Source: Clostridiales bacterium (GTDB lineage Bacteria; Bacillota; Clostridia; Peptostreptococcales; Anaerovoracaceae). Taken from it: 53,589 nucleotides of DNA. A model generated the notes under the pieces. The model had not been told where the DNA came from, did no database searches, and worked only from the letters and a program-made list of their open reading frames with translations. This document shows positions 26,610 through 35,792 of the stretch, in pieces. How positions within the stretch are numbered: position 1 is the first letter of the stretch; the number at the start of each line of letters is the position of its first letter. The stretch lies in the NCBI GenBank assembly GCA_015258265.1, contig JABZIP010000009.1, positions 1 through 53,589 on the forward strand, given 5' to 3'. A program made the translations under genes and the position numbers.

Positions 26610-28061
26610 ATGAAAGAAAGAGAAAGATTCGGTTCAAGGCTAGGATTCATTTTGGTATCCGCCGGATGCGCCATAGGGTTAGGTAATGTTTGGAAGTTCC
26701 CGTATATAACGGGACAGTACGGTGGTGCGGCGTTCATACTCATATATTTGGTATTCCTATTGCTACTCGGATTGCCTATAATAGTAATGGAGTTTTCGGT
26801 AGGACGCGCCAGCCAACGGAGTGCGGTAGCATCATTTAAACTTTTGCAGCCGAAAGGGACAAAGTGGTATTTGTTCGGATATATTGCAATGGCTGGAAAT
26901 TATTTGCTGATGATGTTTTATACCATGGTTTGCGGATGGATGGAGTATTACTGTTTTAAATCATTTCGAGGCGACTTTGTAAATCAAAATGCAGAACAAA
27001 TTGCGAGCGATTTTGGAAGTTTACTTGCATCGCCGGTAACGATGATTATATGGATGATAATAACTGTAATAGTTGCGTTTATAATATGCTCTATGGGTTT
27101 GAAAAACGGAGTGGAAAAGATAACAAAGATTATGATGTTTTCGCTTCTGCTCCTCATGCTGGTGCTGGCGGTACATTCGGCTACGCTAAAAGGTGCAGGT
27201 GCAGGAATAGAATTTTATTTGAAGCCTGATTTTGATAAGATAAAAGAAGCAGGCGTTGGAAATGTCGTGTTTGCAGCCATGGCACAAGCGTTTTTTACAT
27301 TGTCGATAGGTATAGGCGCGATGGCTATATTCGGAAGCTATATAGATAAAGCAAGATCACTTACAGGCGAAGCGCTCAGCATCACTTTACTCGATACTAT
27401 AGTAGCGCTTCTTGCCGGATTTATAATAATCCCTGCATGCTTTGCATTCGGCGTTCATCCGGATGCGGGCCCGTCGTTAATATTCATTACATTGCCGAAT
27501 ATATTTAACAATATGGCATTTGGGCAAATTTGGGGAGGAGCATTCTTCCTGTTTATGTCATTTGCAGCATTGACTACTGTTGTGGCAGTATTTGAGAATA
27601 TTGTTTCATATGCGATAGATTTATTCGGCTGGGAAAGGAAGAAAGCGGTGGCGGTAAATATAATTTTGCTTATAATACTGTCTCTTCCTGCTATACTTGG
27701 ATTCAATGTACTTAGCGATATTCAGCCGCTCGGAGAAGGTTCTAATATTATGGACTTGGAAGATTTCATAGTTTCAAATCACATACTACCGCTAGGTTCA
27801 CTCGTATATCTGATGTTTTGTACTTATGAAAACGGTTGGGGTTGGGGTAATTTCCTTGCTGAAGCCAACGAGGGTGAAGGCATAAAGTTCCCGACAGCAG
27901 TTAGATTTTATATTTCATATATATTGCCGATAGTGGTGCTGGTGATATTCTTCAAAGGCTACTGGGATAAATTCCATACATTTTCTTCAATGGGAATATC
28001 GTTTGCTGTAGTTTTGGGACTTTCGTACATAGTATTTTCACGAAGTAAAAATGTAGAGTGA
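26610..28061 (+). CDS. Sodium-dependent transporter, neurotransmitter:sodium symporter (NSS) family
   Basis: 483 residues with about 12 membrane spans. The first helix carries the family signature SAGCAIGLGNVWKFPY, part of the Na+ and substrate site, and GLPIIVMEFSVGRASQ follows near residue 54. Bacterial NSS members (LeuT, TnaT, MhsT) import amino acids with Na+. The substrate is not predictable here. The ATG follows GGAGGATATAAGTTAT; the Shine-Dalgarno lies inside the end of miaB, 5 bp upstream, so it is likely cotranscribed with miaB. Confidence 0.93.
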   Translation: MKERERFGSRLGFILVSAGCAIGLGNVWKFPYITGQYGGAAFILIYLVFLLLLGLPIIVMEFSVGRASQRSAVASFKLLQPKGTKWYLFGYIAMAGNYLLMMFYTMVCGWMEYYCFKSFRGDFVNQNAEQIASDFGSLLASPVTMIIWMIITVIVAFIICSMGLKNGVEKITKIMMFSLLLLMLVLAVHSATLKGAGAGIEFYLKPDFDKIKEAGVGNVVFAAMAQAFFTLSIGIGAMAIFGSYIDKARSLTGEALSITLLDTIVALLAGFIIIPACFAFGVHPDAGPSLIFITLPNIFNNMAFGQIWGGAFFLFMSFAALTTVVAVFENIVSYAIDLFGWERKKAVAVNIILLIILSLPAILGFNVLSDIQPLGEGSNIMDLEDFIVSNHILPLGSLVYLMFCTYENGWGWGNFLAEANEGEGIKFPTAVRFYISYILPIVVLVIFFKGYWDKFHTFSSMGISFAVVLGLSYIVFSRSKNVE

Positions 28062-28100
28062 TAACGGCTAGAAAAAATGTGTTAAGTCTAAAAATAGTTG

Positions 28101-28129
28101 TTGACAAAGGGAAAGTATAGTTGTATACT
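28101..28129 (+). promoter_or_regulatory. Promoter of rpmF with overlapping inverted repeat
   Basis: Perfect TTGACA, 17-bp spacer, TATACT. An inverted repeat AGTATA-GTTG-TATACT (28114-28129) covers the -10, so a repressor or the AT-rich context may modulate it. Confidence 0.75.
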
Positions 28130-28209
28130 ATAATAGTTGTGTAAGACATTAAATTAAATTTGTGAATCGCTTCGATTCATATATAAATAATTAAAAGGAG
28201 GTGTAGAGA

Positions 28210-28392
28210 ATGGCAGTTCCAAAGAGGAAAACATCGAAAGCAAGAAGAGATAAGAGAAGATCACCAAATATGAAGAAGGCATTGCCTGGACTTTCAATTT
28301 GTCCTCAGTGCCACGAGCCTAAACTTCCACATAGAGTTTGCCCAAATTGCAACTACTACGATGGTAAGGAAATAGTTGCTTCTGAGGCATAA
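28210..28392 (+). CDS. rpmF: 50S ribosomal protein L32, zinc-binding form
   Basis: 60 residues. The basic N-terminus AVPKRKTSKARRDKRR is typical, and two CxxC pairs (CPQC and CPNC) show the zinc-dependent C+ form, which is not the Zn-free form used in zinc shortage. The Shine-Dalgarno AAGGAGGTG is very strong. It has its own promoter and terminator. The yceD (DUF177) gene often found just upstream of rpmF is absent; the NSS transporter gene precedes it. Confidence 0.97.
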   Translation: MAVPKRKTSKARRDKRRSPNMKKALPGLSICPQCHEPKLPHRVCPNCNYYDGKEIVASEA

Positions 28393-28426
28393 TAGAAGCT
28401 ATAACACGAAATTAGGAAAAATGAAG

Positions 28427-28454
28427 GCACCGAAGGTTATTCGGTGCTTTTTTT
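28427..28454 (+). terminator. Terminator of rpmF
   Basis: GCACCGAA, loop GGTTA, TTCGGTGC, then seven T residues. Confidence 0.9.
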
Positions 28455-28474
28455 ATATTTTATAATATAAAAAT

Positions 28475-28507
28475 AAAAATCCCAACCGTATTCAGGTTGG
28501 GATTTTT
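28475..28507 (-). terminator. Terminator of the reverse-strand pepF-to-UPF0210 operon
   Basis: AAAAATCCCAACC, 7-base loop, GGTTGGGATTTTT: a perfect 13-bp stem with T-runs on both strands. It lies 3 bp beyond the UPF0210 stop and works in either direction. Confidence 0.9.
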
Positions 28508-28510
28508 AAT

Positions 28511-29869
28511 CTAATTTTTTAAGCTCTGCAACGGAGCGGGGATTCTGCCACCACGATTTATCATAGTTGCAGGGGATTTCGGATTTAGCTGCATTACAGG
28601 GCCGTTACCAAGCAAACCGCCAAAATCCAGTTCCTCGCCGTCTTTAAGTCCGATAGCCGGAATCAGTCTAACTGCAGTTGTTTTTGAGTTTACCATTCCA
28701 ATTGCGGCTTCGTCTGCTATTATCGCTGAGATAACTTCGCTTGTTGTATCTCCCGGAACGACAATCATATCGAGTCCGACTGAGCAAACGGCTGTCATTG
28801 CTTCAAGTTTTTCAATGGTAAGCGAACCTGAGCGAGCAGCATCTATCATACCGGCATCTTCAGTTACAGGAATAAATGCTCCGGAAAGACCGCCGACAGC
28901 GGAAGATGCCATTACACCGCCCTTTTTAACCGCATCGTTAAGCATTGCGAGTGCTGCTGTAGTTCCGTGAGCACCGCATTGTTCAAGACCGATCTCTTCA
29001 AGTATATGTGCCACTGAGTCGCCGACAGCAGGTGTAGGGGCGAGAGATAAGTCAATAATACCGAACGGCACACCCAGTCTTTTGGAAGCCTCAGAGCCTA
29101 CGAGCTGTCCCATACGAGTGATTTTAAATGCCGTCTTTTTAATTACATCTGCAATTTCTGAAAGGCTTGCATCTTTCGGCATTTTTGCAAGTGCACTGCG
29201 AACTACACCGGGGCCTGATACGCCGACATTTATCACGCAGTCAGCTTCACCGACACCGTGGAAAGCGCCTGCCATGAAAGGGTTGTCCTCGGGTGCATTG
29301 CAAAAAACAACGAGTTTTGCCGCACCGATACACTGACGATCTGCGGTGTTTTCAGCCGCTTTTCGTACGATTTGTCCCATTATTTTTACTGCGTCCATAT
29401 TGATACCGGCTTTGGTGGAGCCGACATTCACAGATGAACATACAAAATCTGTAACTGCAAGTGCTTCCGGTATGGAGTTTATTAAATCCAAATCTCCCGG
29501 TGAAAAGCCCTTGTGAACAAGTGCGGAGTATCCGCCGATAAAGTTCACTCCGATTTTTTTCGCAACTTTGTCAAGCGTTAGGGCGTATTTAACAGGATCG
29601 CCGCCTGAAACACCGAGAAGCATTGCGATCGGTGTAACGGAAATTCTTTTGTTTACAATAGGAATATCGTATTTCTTCTCAATTTCTTCTCCGGTCTTAA
29701 CCAAATCTTTCGCATATCTGTAAATTTTATCTTCTATTTTTTTACATGACTTGTCAATATCCGCATCTGCGCAATCGAGGAGAGAAATCCCCATAGTGAT
29801 AGTACGAATATCGAGATTTTCGTCTTCTATCATTCGAATGGTTTCGAATATATCGTTAGTATTTATCAC
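28511..29869 (-). CDS. UPF0210 (PFL-like, DUF711) family protein
   Basis: 452 residues, the usual length of UPF0210. The family has a fold related to pyruvate formate-lyase, but its activity is not established. Seen here: DFVCSSVNVGSTKAGINMDAV near residue 140, GAFHGVGEADCVINVGVSGPGV near 205, CGAHGTTAALAML near 298. The start is GTG at 29869 with AGGAGG inside the end of the ACT gene, so translation is likely coupled. UPF0210 and a small ACT protein (UPF0237) are usual neighbours, which suggests a regulator-enzyme pair. Confidence 0.9.
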   Translation of the reverse strand: MINTNDIFETIRMIEDENLDIRTITMGISLLDCADADIDKSCKKIEDKIYRYAKDLVKTGEEIEKKYDIPIVNKRISVTPIAMLLGVSGGDPVKYALTLDKVAKKIGVNFIGGYSALVHKGFSPGDLDLINSIPEALAVTDFVCSSVNVGSTKAGINMDAVKIMGQIVRKAAENTADRQCIGAAKLVVFCNAPEDNPFMAGAFHGVGEADCVINVGVSGPGVVRSALAKMPKDASLSEIADVIKKTAFKITRMGQLVGSEASKRLGVPFGIIDLSLAPTPAVGDSVAHILEEIGLEQCGAHGTTAALAMLNDAVKKGGVMASSAVGGLSGAFIPVTEDAGMIDAARSGSLTIEKLEAMTAVCSVGLDMIVVPGDTTSEVISAIIADEAAIGMVNSKTTAVRLIPAIGLKDGEELDFGGLLGNGPVMQLNPKSPATMINRGGRIPAPLQSLKN

Positions 29870-29878
29870 TGCTTCCTC

Positions 29879-30142
29879 CTAAATTCTGTGCATAGAATTA
29901 AATATATCTTCGTGCATTACATGTATAGTCATTTCGCTAAGTGTTGTCGTCAAATTTTTTCTAAGTTCATCTAAATCGCACGTAAGCTCGGAAATTTCAA
30001 CAATCATAATCATAGCAAAATAACCTTGTAAAACGGTTTGTGAAACCTCTATAACGTTTGCGTTTGCATTTGCACAAATACTGCTTGTTTTGGCGAGTAT
30101 ACCGACCATGTCTTTACCAACAACTGATATAACAGCTCTCAT
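29879..30142 (-). CDS. ACT domain protein, UPF0237 family
   Basis: 87 residues forming one ACT domain (VVGKDMVGILAKTSSICANANANVIEVSQ). ACT domains bind amino acids or other small ligands. It probably senses a ligand for the UPF0210 protein encoded immediately after it. The ATG has GGAGGAATAAT. It sits 21 bp after the radical SAM gene. Confidence 0.9.
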   Translation of the reverse strand: MRAVISVVGKDMVGILAKTSSICANANANVIEVSQTVLQGYFAMIMIVEISELTCDLDELRKNLTTTLSEMTIHVMHEDIFNSMHRI

Positions 30143-30163
30143 ATTATTCCTCCCAGAAATACT

Positions 30164-31195
30164 CTAAATATCCTTATATTCTACCACATTATATACATAA
30201 TCTGCAAGAGCGTTATTTAAAGAAAAGCGAATTGAAATGTCAGGGTACTTTTCCTTGAAATAAGCCTTATTTACACCGCAATTTCCTATCATATTTGAAA
30301 ACGAAAAAGAATTTGATTCAAAGTGGTATTTATTAAATGAAGAGTCGGATAATTTTAAAAGTAGTTGTTTTTCCAATGCTTCTTTCGCAATTTCTCCCTC
30401 GACGAGTTGTCTGAACGCGGGGTGGTAGCTGCCGATAGCATTATCCTGACAAATTAAATCAGTACTTTTAAGTCCGACTCTCATAATTTTGATGTCGGCG
30501 GCGGCAAGTATCTTGTACATTTCTTTTGCAATGTCGACAGCTTCACTTTCGGATAGCGGCGTATAAGTGCCGTTTTGATACATTTTGAGAAGTTCGGTAT
30601 CGTCTAATACGACAGTGGGGTATAGTCTGGCAAGTTCGGGCTTTATCAAAGCAGCTTTTCTTGCGGACTGTATACATTTTTCTTTGTTGTCGCACGGCAG
30701 TCCTATCATAAGCTGTATACCGAGAGTAAAACCGTATTCTTTAATAAGATTACAGGCATTGTAAATATCTTCGACGCTATGCCCTCGTTTTGAAGCACGA
30801 AGAACATCTTGGTCAAAGGATTGAACGCCAAGTTCGATTACGGAGACCTCGAAGTGCTTGAGATTTTCGAGAATTTCTCTATTTATGTAGTCGGGCCTTG
30901 TAGACATATGAATTTTATCTATTTTTCCGTTTCGCTTGAATTTAAGCGCTTCGGAAAGGTAAGCGTTTTGAGTTTCAATAGGGAGTCCTGTAAAACTTCC
31001 TCCGAAAAATGCAAGCTCTACGGTTTTGGTTATATTTCTGTCTATCGTAGATAAATAAGTTTCTATTGTATTTTTAATTTCGCACGGAGGGATAGCTTCG
31101 GCTTTAGCGGTGATTTTTTTTTGATTGCAAAACACGCAGTCGTTTTGGCAGCCTTCGTGCGGTATGAATATTGGTATAATTGCATGAGTTTTCAA
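30164..31195 (-). CDS. Radical SAM protein, Elp3-like
   Basis: 343 residues. The cluster motif is CQNDCVFC, i.e. Cys-x3-Cys-x2-Cys, near residues 16-23. The next blocks (ELAFFGGSFTGLP near 61, STRPDYI near 97, IELGVQSFDQDVL near 120, LGIQLMIGLP near 157) match the Elp3-type radical SAM fold. There is no acetyltransferase domain, so it is not full Elp3. A tRNA or other modification role is possible but unproven. The start is TTG at 31195, overlapping the stop of the preceding gene by 4 bp, with GAGGAGG upstream. Confidence 0.85.
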   Translation of the reverse strand: MKTHAIIPIFIPHEGCQNDCVFCNQKKITAKAEAIPPCEIKNTIETYLSTIDRNITKTVELAFFGGSFTGLPIETQNAYLSEALKFKRNGKIDKIHMSTRPDYINREILENLKHFEVSVIELGVQSFDQDVLRASKRGHSVEDIYNACNLIKEYGFTLGIQLMIGLPCDNKEKCIQSARKAALIKPELARLYPTVVLDDTELLKMYQNGTYTPLSESEAVDIAKEMYKILAAADIKIMRVGLKSTDLICQDNAIGSYHPAFRQLVEGEIAKEALEKQLLLKLSDSSFNKYHFESNSFSFSNMIGNCGVNKAYFKEKYPDISIRFSLNNALADYVYNVVEYKDI

Positions 31196-31851
31196 GGGGT
31201 TTCCTCCTCTATGACAGAACCGATATCGGTAAGCGGAAATTCGGGAAAATATTTTATTTCAAGACCTGCAGTTTTTACAAAGTCGCAAATATCGTTAAAA
31301 TTAGGATGTGCGCAAAGATTGCCGTGAAAGACAAAGAAATTGCCGACTTTCCCTGATGCACCACCGATAAAACCATACGGAAATTTTGGAAGTTCCACAT
31401 ATTTAGGTTCAATTAAAAGTAAATTTATATCAGGTGCATATGATTTTAACGCATCAAATATCCCTCTGTCAGATGTAATAGCGTGTTTTTCATCCAAAAC
31501 AGCGATGTTGCATTTAGTATATCCCTGCTTGACATTTACCTTTATCAAATTCAGCTCGTCTATTTTCTGCATAAGGTCGAAAGCTGTGTGCTGCAAGTTG
31601 TGCACGAAGTATTTGCCAATGCGCACGGCATTATACCCGATGTCAAAAGGATAGGGGGATGCGGGAGAATGTAAAGCGTGGTAAACAAAAGAACCGTCAT
31701 GCGCAAGTGAGCACATATAAATGTCGGCGTGCGCGCGAATAGGTTCTTCTATGTTTTTATTGCCGTGTATTAAGTTGAGATGACAGTTTTGCTGCGTCAG
31801 CCAAGTTAGAAGCAAGGGGTGTGCATTTTCTGATAAGTGAATTGTTTTCAT
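31192..31851 (-). CDS. Conserved protein of unknown function (DUF6873-like)
   Basis: 219 residues, no signal peptide or membrane span. I do not recognise a catalytic motif with confidence. The protein has GYTKCNIAVLDEKHAITSD near residues 110-128 and GFIGGASGKVGNFFVFHGNL near 160-179, a pattern seen in a small Clostridial family (DUF6873 from memory). It overlaps the radical SAM gene by 4 bp and follows the RluA gene after 1 bp, so it belongs to the same operon. A partner role with the radical SAM protein is inference from the overlap only. Confidence 0.75.
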   Translation of the reverse strand: MKTIHLSENAHPLLLTWLTQQNCHLNLIHGNKNIEEPIRAHADIYMCSLAHDGSFVYHALHSPASPYPFDIGYNAVRIGKYFVHNLQHTAFDLMQKIDELNLIKVNVKQGYTKCNIAVLDEKHAITSDRGIFDALKSYAPDINLLLIEPKYVELPKFPYGFIGGASGKVGNFFVFHGNLCAHPNFNDICDFVKTAGLEIKYFPEFPLTDIGSVIEEETP

Positions 31852-31852
31852 A

Positions 31853-32749
31853 TTATTTTCTTAATTTCTCAAGAGCTTCTTTGAAGTCGCAAGGCGGCTC
31901 GCATGTGAGCTCCAAGGATTTGTGTGTTACAGGATGCAGGAAGGTAAGACCTACGGCATGTAATGCCTGTCTTTTTATAATTTCGGGTTCGGCGCAAGCG
32001 TAAAGTGCGTCAGAAAGAAGCGGATACCCGATATGCGACATATGTACTCTAATTTGGTGAGTTCTGCCTGTTTCGAGTAAGAGCTTTACAAGAGTATGTT
32101 TGTCGAACCGTTCAAGCACTTCATAATGAGTTACGGACGGGGCACCGGTTTCCATTATAGCTCGTTTTACCGAGTCGGGATCCGGCCGTCCGATAGGTAA
32201 ATCTATTACGCCCGTATTTTCGGGAATAACGCCGGAAACGATAGCGAGATATGTTTTGGAAACATTTCCCGCCTTCATATTTTTCGTAAATTCGTCTTGC
32301 GCATATGAATTTTTCCCAATTATGAGTAGACCTGTGGTATCCATATCTATGCGATTGATAAAGCGAATTTTAAATTCCTTCTTGTGCGCACGCATATAAA
32401 ACATTATGCCGTTAGCCATGGTATGCATAGGATGACCTTTAGTTGGGTGAACTACATATCCCGCAGGTTTATTTATGACAAGTAAATCTGCATCCTCGTA
32501 TACGACTTCAAATGGAATTTCCTCAGGCTCAAAGTCGCTTGATTCAGAGGGTAGGCATATCGATATTACATCGCCGAGATTGGCTTTTTTATACATTTTT
32601 TCGTGTTTGCCGTTTACAAGGGCAAGACCTTCGCGTTTGATTTTACTTCGAAAGCGCGAGGAAAAGACAAAGTTTTGTTTTAAAAGTTCAAAATATTGTT
32701 TTCCTATCTCATCTTCGGTAACTATGTGTGTAAATTTTTGTACAGCCAT
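31853..32749 (-). CDS. RluA-family pseudouridine synthase
   Basis: 298 residues. An N-terminal S4-like RNA-binding part (about 15-75) precedes the synthase domain. The catalytic Asp lies in NRIDMDTTGLLI near residue 133. ETGRTHQIRVHMSHIGYPLLSDALY near 218-242 is the second conserved block. It makes pseudouridine in rRNA (RluD/RluC-type); the target uridine is not predictable. Its ATG overlaps the nadK stop by one base (TAATG). Confidence 0.93.
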   Translation of the reverse strand: MAVQKFTHIVTEDEIGKQYFELLKQNFVFSSRFRSKIKREGLALVNGKHEKMYKKANLGDVISICLPSESSDFEPEEIPFEVVYEDADLLVINKPAGYVVHPTKGHPMHTMANGIMFYMRAHKKEFKIRFINRIDMDTTGLLIIGKNSYAQDEFTKNMKAGNVSKTYLAIVSGVIPENTGVIDLPIGRPDPDSVKRAIMETGAPSVTHYEVLERFDKHTLVKLLLETGRTHQIRVHMSHIGYPLLSDALYACAEPEIIKRQALHAVGLTFLHPVTHKSLELTCEPPCDFKEALEKLRK

Positions 32750-33555
32750 TATAAGAACTTACTTTTTACCCTTCCCCAAAAATCGTATTCATCCATAGCA
32801 AGCAATTTGATAACTTTTTCAGAAAAACGAATTTCAATTTTATTTATGTCATCGAAGTATAATGCGAGATTATCTGCGCTTATACGCACAGGCTGCGTAA
32901 CATCCGCTTTCGGTATTACTTCGAGGGACATGGAAACAGGCAGCATCAAAGAAGATGTAAACGAGCGATAAGCTGTTGTATTCATAGGCGCGATAGGGGT
33001 GAGCTGCATAAGCTGTATCCTCGGATCAACGATTGAGCCTCCAAGCGAATAATTGTAGGCGGTACTTCCGGAAGGAGTTGCAACAAGTATACCGTCGCCG
33101 CTAAACTTTTGTATGAAGCTGCTTCCTATGGAAACATCGAGGTGAATAGGATGCGACAGCTCACCTCTAACGACTATTTCGTTTAGGCATGTAATTGTTT
33201 CGGCTTTGCCGTTCTTTCTGCTTACGAGTGCCTCAACCGTAGAAAGTTCCAAAACTTCGTAAGTATTATTTTGAAAGTTGAGTATGAAGTCGGAAAGCTG
33301 ATCTGCGCGTAATTCCTGATAAAAACCTAAATGCCCAGTGTTTATACCGATAAACGGTGCATCAGGAAAATCGAATTTGTGGATAGCTTCGAGAAATGTT
33401 CCGTCGCCGCCTATACAAACAATCAAAGATGAATCAGGTGTTAGAGTATCTGAAACCTCAAAGCCGGAATCAAGTAATTTTCTTGTCAGGACTTCTTTTG
33501 TTTTAATAGAGTCTGCGGTGGTATTGTTGTGTATTGTAATTAGCTTTTTTTGCAT
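32749..33555 (-). CDS. nadK: NAD kinase
   Basis: 268 residues, normal length. Phosphorylates NAD to NADP. The signature GGDGTFLEA (GGDG at residues 49-52) and the second motif TPSGSTAYNYSLGG near 158-171 are both present. The ATG follows AAAAGGAGAAAAT. Overlap with the RluA-type gene is a common Firmicute arrangement. It is the second gene of the reverse-strand operon, 17 bp after pepF. Confidence 0.95.
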   Translation of the reverse strand: MQKKLITIHNNTTADSIKTKEVLTRKLLDSGFEVSDTLTPDSSLIVCIGGDGTFLEAIHKFDFPDAPFIGINTGHLGFYQELRADQLSDFILNFQNNTYEVLELSTVEALVSRKNGKAETITCLNEIVVRGELSHPIHLDVSIGSSFIQKFSGDGILVATPSGSTAYNYSLGGSIVDPRIQLMQLTPIAPMNTTAYRSFTSSLMLPVSMSLEVIPKADVTQPVRISADNLALYFDDINKIEIRFSEKVIKLLAMDEYDFWGRVKSKFL

Positions 33556-33572
33556 ATTTTCTCCTTTTGCCG

Positions 33573-35369
33573 TTATGAAAGGGCTTCAAGTTCGTTCACA
33601 AGTTCCGTAAATTTATCCATAGCAAGTTTTATAGGTTCGGTGCTTCCCATATCTACGCCTGCAATTTTTAGAAGCTCAACAGGATAGTTGGATTCGCCCG
33701 TAGTCAAGAATTTCAAATAATTGTCGCGAGCATGCGCACCTTCAGTCAGTATTTTTTGAGAGATAGCGGTAGCGGCACTGTAACCGGTAGCGTACTGATA
33801 AACATAAAACGCATTGTAAAAATGAGGTATTCTAGACCATTCGTAGCGGATGAAATCGTCATAAACGACATTGTTTCCAAAATATTTTTTATTTAATTTT
33901 TCGTATTCATCACATAGGAATTGAGCGGTAAGACTTTCGCCGCGTTCGACAGCTTCGTGAGTTAGCAGCTCAAATTCTGCGAACATGGTTTGTCTAAACA
34001 GTGTAGTTCGGAATTCTTCTATATGTAGTGCAATTAAATATTTCTTAAAATCAGGATCGACAGTATTTTTGAGCAAGTGGTTAATAAGTAAGGATTCGTT
34101 TACCGTAGATGCGACCTCTGCCGTAAAAATAGAGTGTCCGCCATATACAAAAGGCTGCGCAGCTCTTGTATAAAGAGAGTGCATCGAGTGCCCCATTTCG
34201 TGAACTAAAGTAAACACATCCTTAAGCATATTTGAAAAATTTAACAGTATAAACGGTTTGCTGTCATAGCTTCCAAAGCTGTATGCACCACTGGTTTTAC
34301 CTGTATTTTCATATACATCTATCCAGCCCGAGTTAACACCGCATGTCAGCTTTTCTATGTAATCGTTACCAAGCGGAGCGAGAGCTTCCTTCATTAGTTT
34401 TACAGCATCTTCATATGTGTAATTTACATTTGGTAATTTTACAAGCGGAGCGTAAACATCGTACATGTGAAGCGCATCAACGCCGAGATTCTTTTTTCGA
34501 AGATCCATATATTTGTACATGGTAGGGAGTGTTTCGTTTACGATTTTGATTAAATTGGTGTAAACGGAAACGGGAATATTATCTCCGCAAAGCGATGCTA
34601 TAAGAGAACTTTCGTATTTTCTGATTTTTGCACTCACCGCATCGGTTTTTGTGTTGTAGTTATAGGTTGTAGCTATCGTATTGATATGGTTTTTATATGC
34701 GGTATACATAGCTTCATATGCGTTTTTTCTAAGCATTCTGTCGTCCGATTCCATATAGTTTATGAAATTACCGTGGCTTAGAGGATGCAAAATGTCGTTT
34801 GAATCCTTGATTTCACCGAAAGACAGGTCAGCGTTGTTGAGCATGGTGAATATATCGTTGGTAGAAGATGTTATTTCGCTCATATTTGCGAGCAGATTTT
34901 CTTCAGCTTCGGATAATACGTGAGCTTTTTCGGCAAATATTGATTTTAAGAGATGTTCGTAAATTCTTAAATCGGGTTCTTCAGCTAAAAAAATTTCAAT
35001 ATTTTCATAGGAAGCAGATAGAAGCTCAGGTGTAAAAAACGACAGATTGGCAGATATCTTCGCAAGCAAAGAGTGGCATTTGTCTGCCATAGCTTGATAT
35101 GTATCTACGGTATTATCTTCGTCGCGTTTCATGCGTGCAAAAACATAGACTTTTTCTGCGATTTGCCAAATTTTATCTTTTTCCTGCAATGCCGATAGCA
35201 ATGTCTTGGCATCTTTGGTAAGAGAACCTTGATATTTTTTGTAGTCATCCGATAGATTGATAGCCTTCTCATAATCTGCTTCCCAAGCAGTGTTACTTGA
35301 AAACATGCTTTCTATATCCCATTTGAATTGATTTTCTATTTCGTCGCGGTTTTTAAGTTTTTTGTCCAT
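33573..35369 (-). CDS. pepF: Oligoendopeptidase F (M3 metallopeptidase)
   Basis: 598 residues, the usual length. A cytoplasmic zinc peptidase that cuts short peptides. The zinc motif is HEMGH (in TLVHEMGHSMHSLY, near residue 386), with the third ligand Glu in FTAEVASTVNE about 25 residues later. The N-terminal ~200 residues are the helical PepF domain. No signal peptide. The ATG at 35369 has GAAAGGATACTGTA ahead. First gene of the seven-gene operon that runs to 28511. Confidence 0.95.
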   Translation of the reverse strand: MDKKLKNRDEIENQFKWDIESMFSSNTAWEADYEKAINLSDDYKKYQGSLTKDAKTLLSALQEKDKIWQIAEKVYVFARMKRDEDNTVDTYQAMADKCHSLLAKISANLSFFTPELLSASYENIEIFLAEEPDLRIYEHLLKSIFAEKAHVLSEAEENLLANMSEITSSTNDIFTMLNNADLSFGEIKDSNDILHPLSHGNFINYMESDDRMLRKNAYEAMYTAYKNHINTIATTYNYNTKTDAVSAKIRKYESSLIASLCGDNIPVSVYTNLIKIVNETLPTMYKYMDLRKKNLGVDALHMYDVYAPLVKLPNVNYTYEDAVKLMKEALAPLGNDYIEKLTCGVNSGWIDVYENTGKTSGAYSFGSYDSKPFILLNFSNMLKDVFTLVHEMGHSMHSLYTRAAQPFVYGGHSIFTAEVASTVNESLLINHLLKNTVDPDFKKYLIALHIEEFRTTLFRQTMFAEFELLTHEAVERGESLTAQFLCDEYEKLNKKYFGNNVVYDDFIRYEWSRIPHFYNAFYVYQYATGYSAATAISQKILTEGAHARDNYLKFLTTGESNYPVELLKIAGVDMGSTEPIKLAMDKFTELVNELEALS

Positions 35370-35415
35370 TACAGTATCCTTTCATTTGAATAGTTGTTTT
35401 ACTATGTTAAACTAA

Positions 35416-35440
35416 AAAATCTCACATAATATGAGATTTT
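35416..35440 (-). terminator. Terminator downstream of the GGDEF remnant
   Basis: AAAATCTCA, 7-base loop, TGAGATTTT; on the minus strand it is followed by TTTT. It stands in the right place to have ended transcription of the decayed GGDEF gene. Confidence 0.65.
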
Positions 35441-35453
35441 CAGCCTGCTGTAT

Positions 35454-35690
35454 TTAACGAGGAGAAAGCTCTAATGTATGAGCTGAAAAACTGCCTCGAA
35501 CGGTTCCTTTTGTTTGATAAAGCGATTTGTCGGCGTTTTCCAAAGCGGAAGACAAAGACATATGCGGTGTAACTTCCGTAGCGCCGATTGATAGGGAAGT
35601 CCAATACGGTTTGATTATCGTTTGTAAAGTAGTACTGCGCTGATATATGGAGGTTATTATAAAGAGTATATAATGATATAAGTTTATCAT
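35454..35690 (-). pseudogene. Remnant of a GGDEF (diguanylate cyclase-type) gene
   Basis: The reverse-strand frame contains TSLSIGATEVTPHMSLSSALENADKSLYQTKG, split here as SLSIGATEV then LSSALENADKSLYQTKG. This is the conserved C-terminal end of GGDEF domains (SIGva ... ADxALYxAKxxGRN). The catalytic GG(D/E)EF half is missing and nothing upstream resembles it, so this is about the last 50 residues of a former gene. A terminator hairpin still follows. The 35370-35845 gap holds this relic, the hairpin and the promoter of the next gene. Confidence 0.55.
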
Positions 35691-35792
35691 AATAGTTTGA
35701 AAATTTCAAGACGGATTTTACCGTCTGATAATTGGATAACTGAATAAAATTCCGTAATTCATATCAAAAAAATATTATGAAATGAAAAATTG

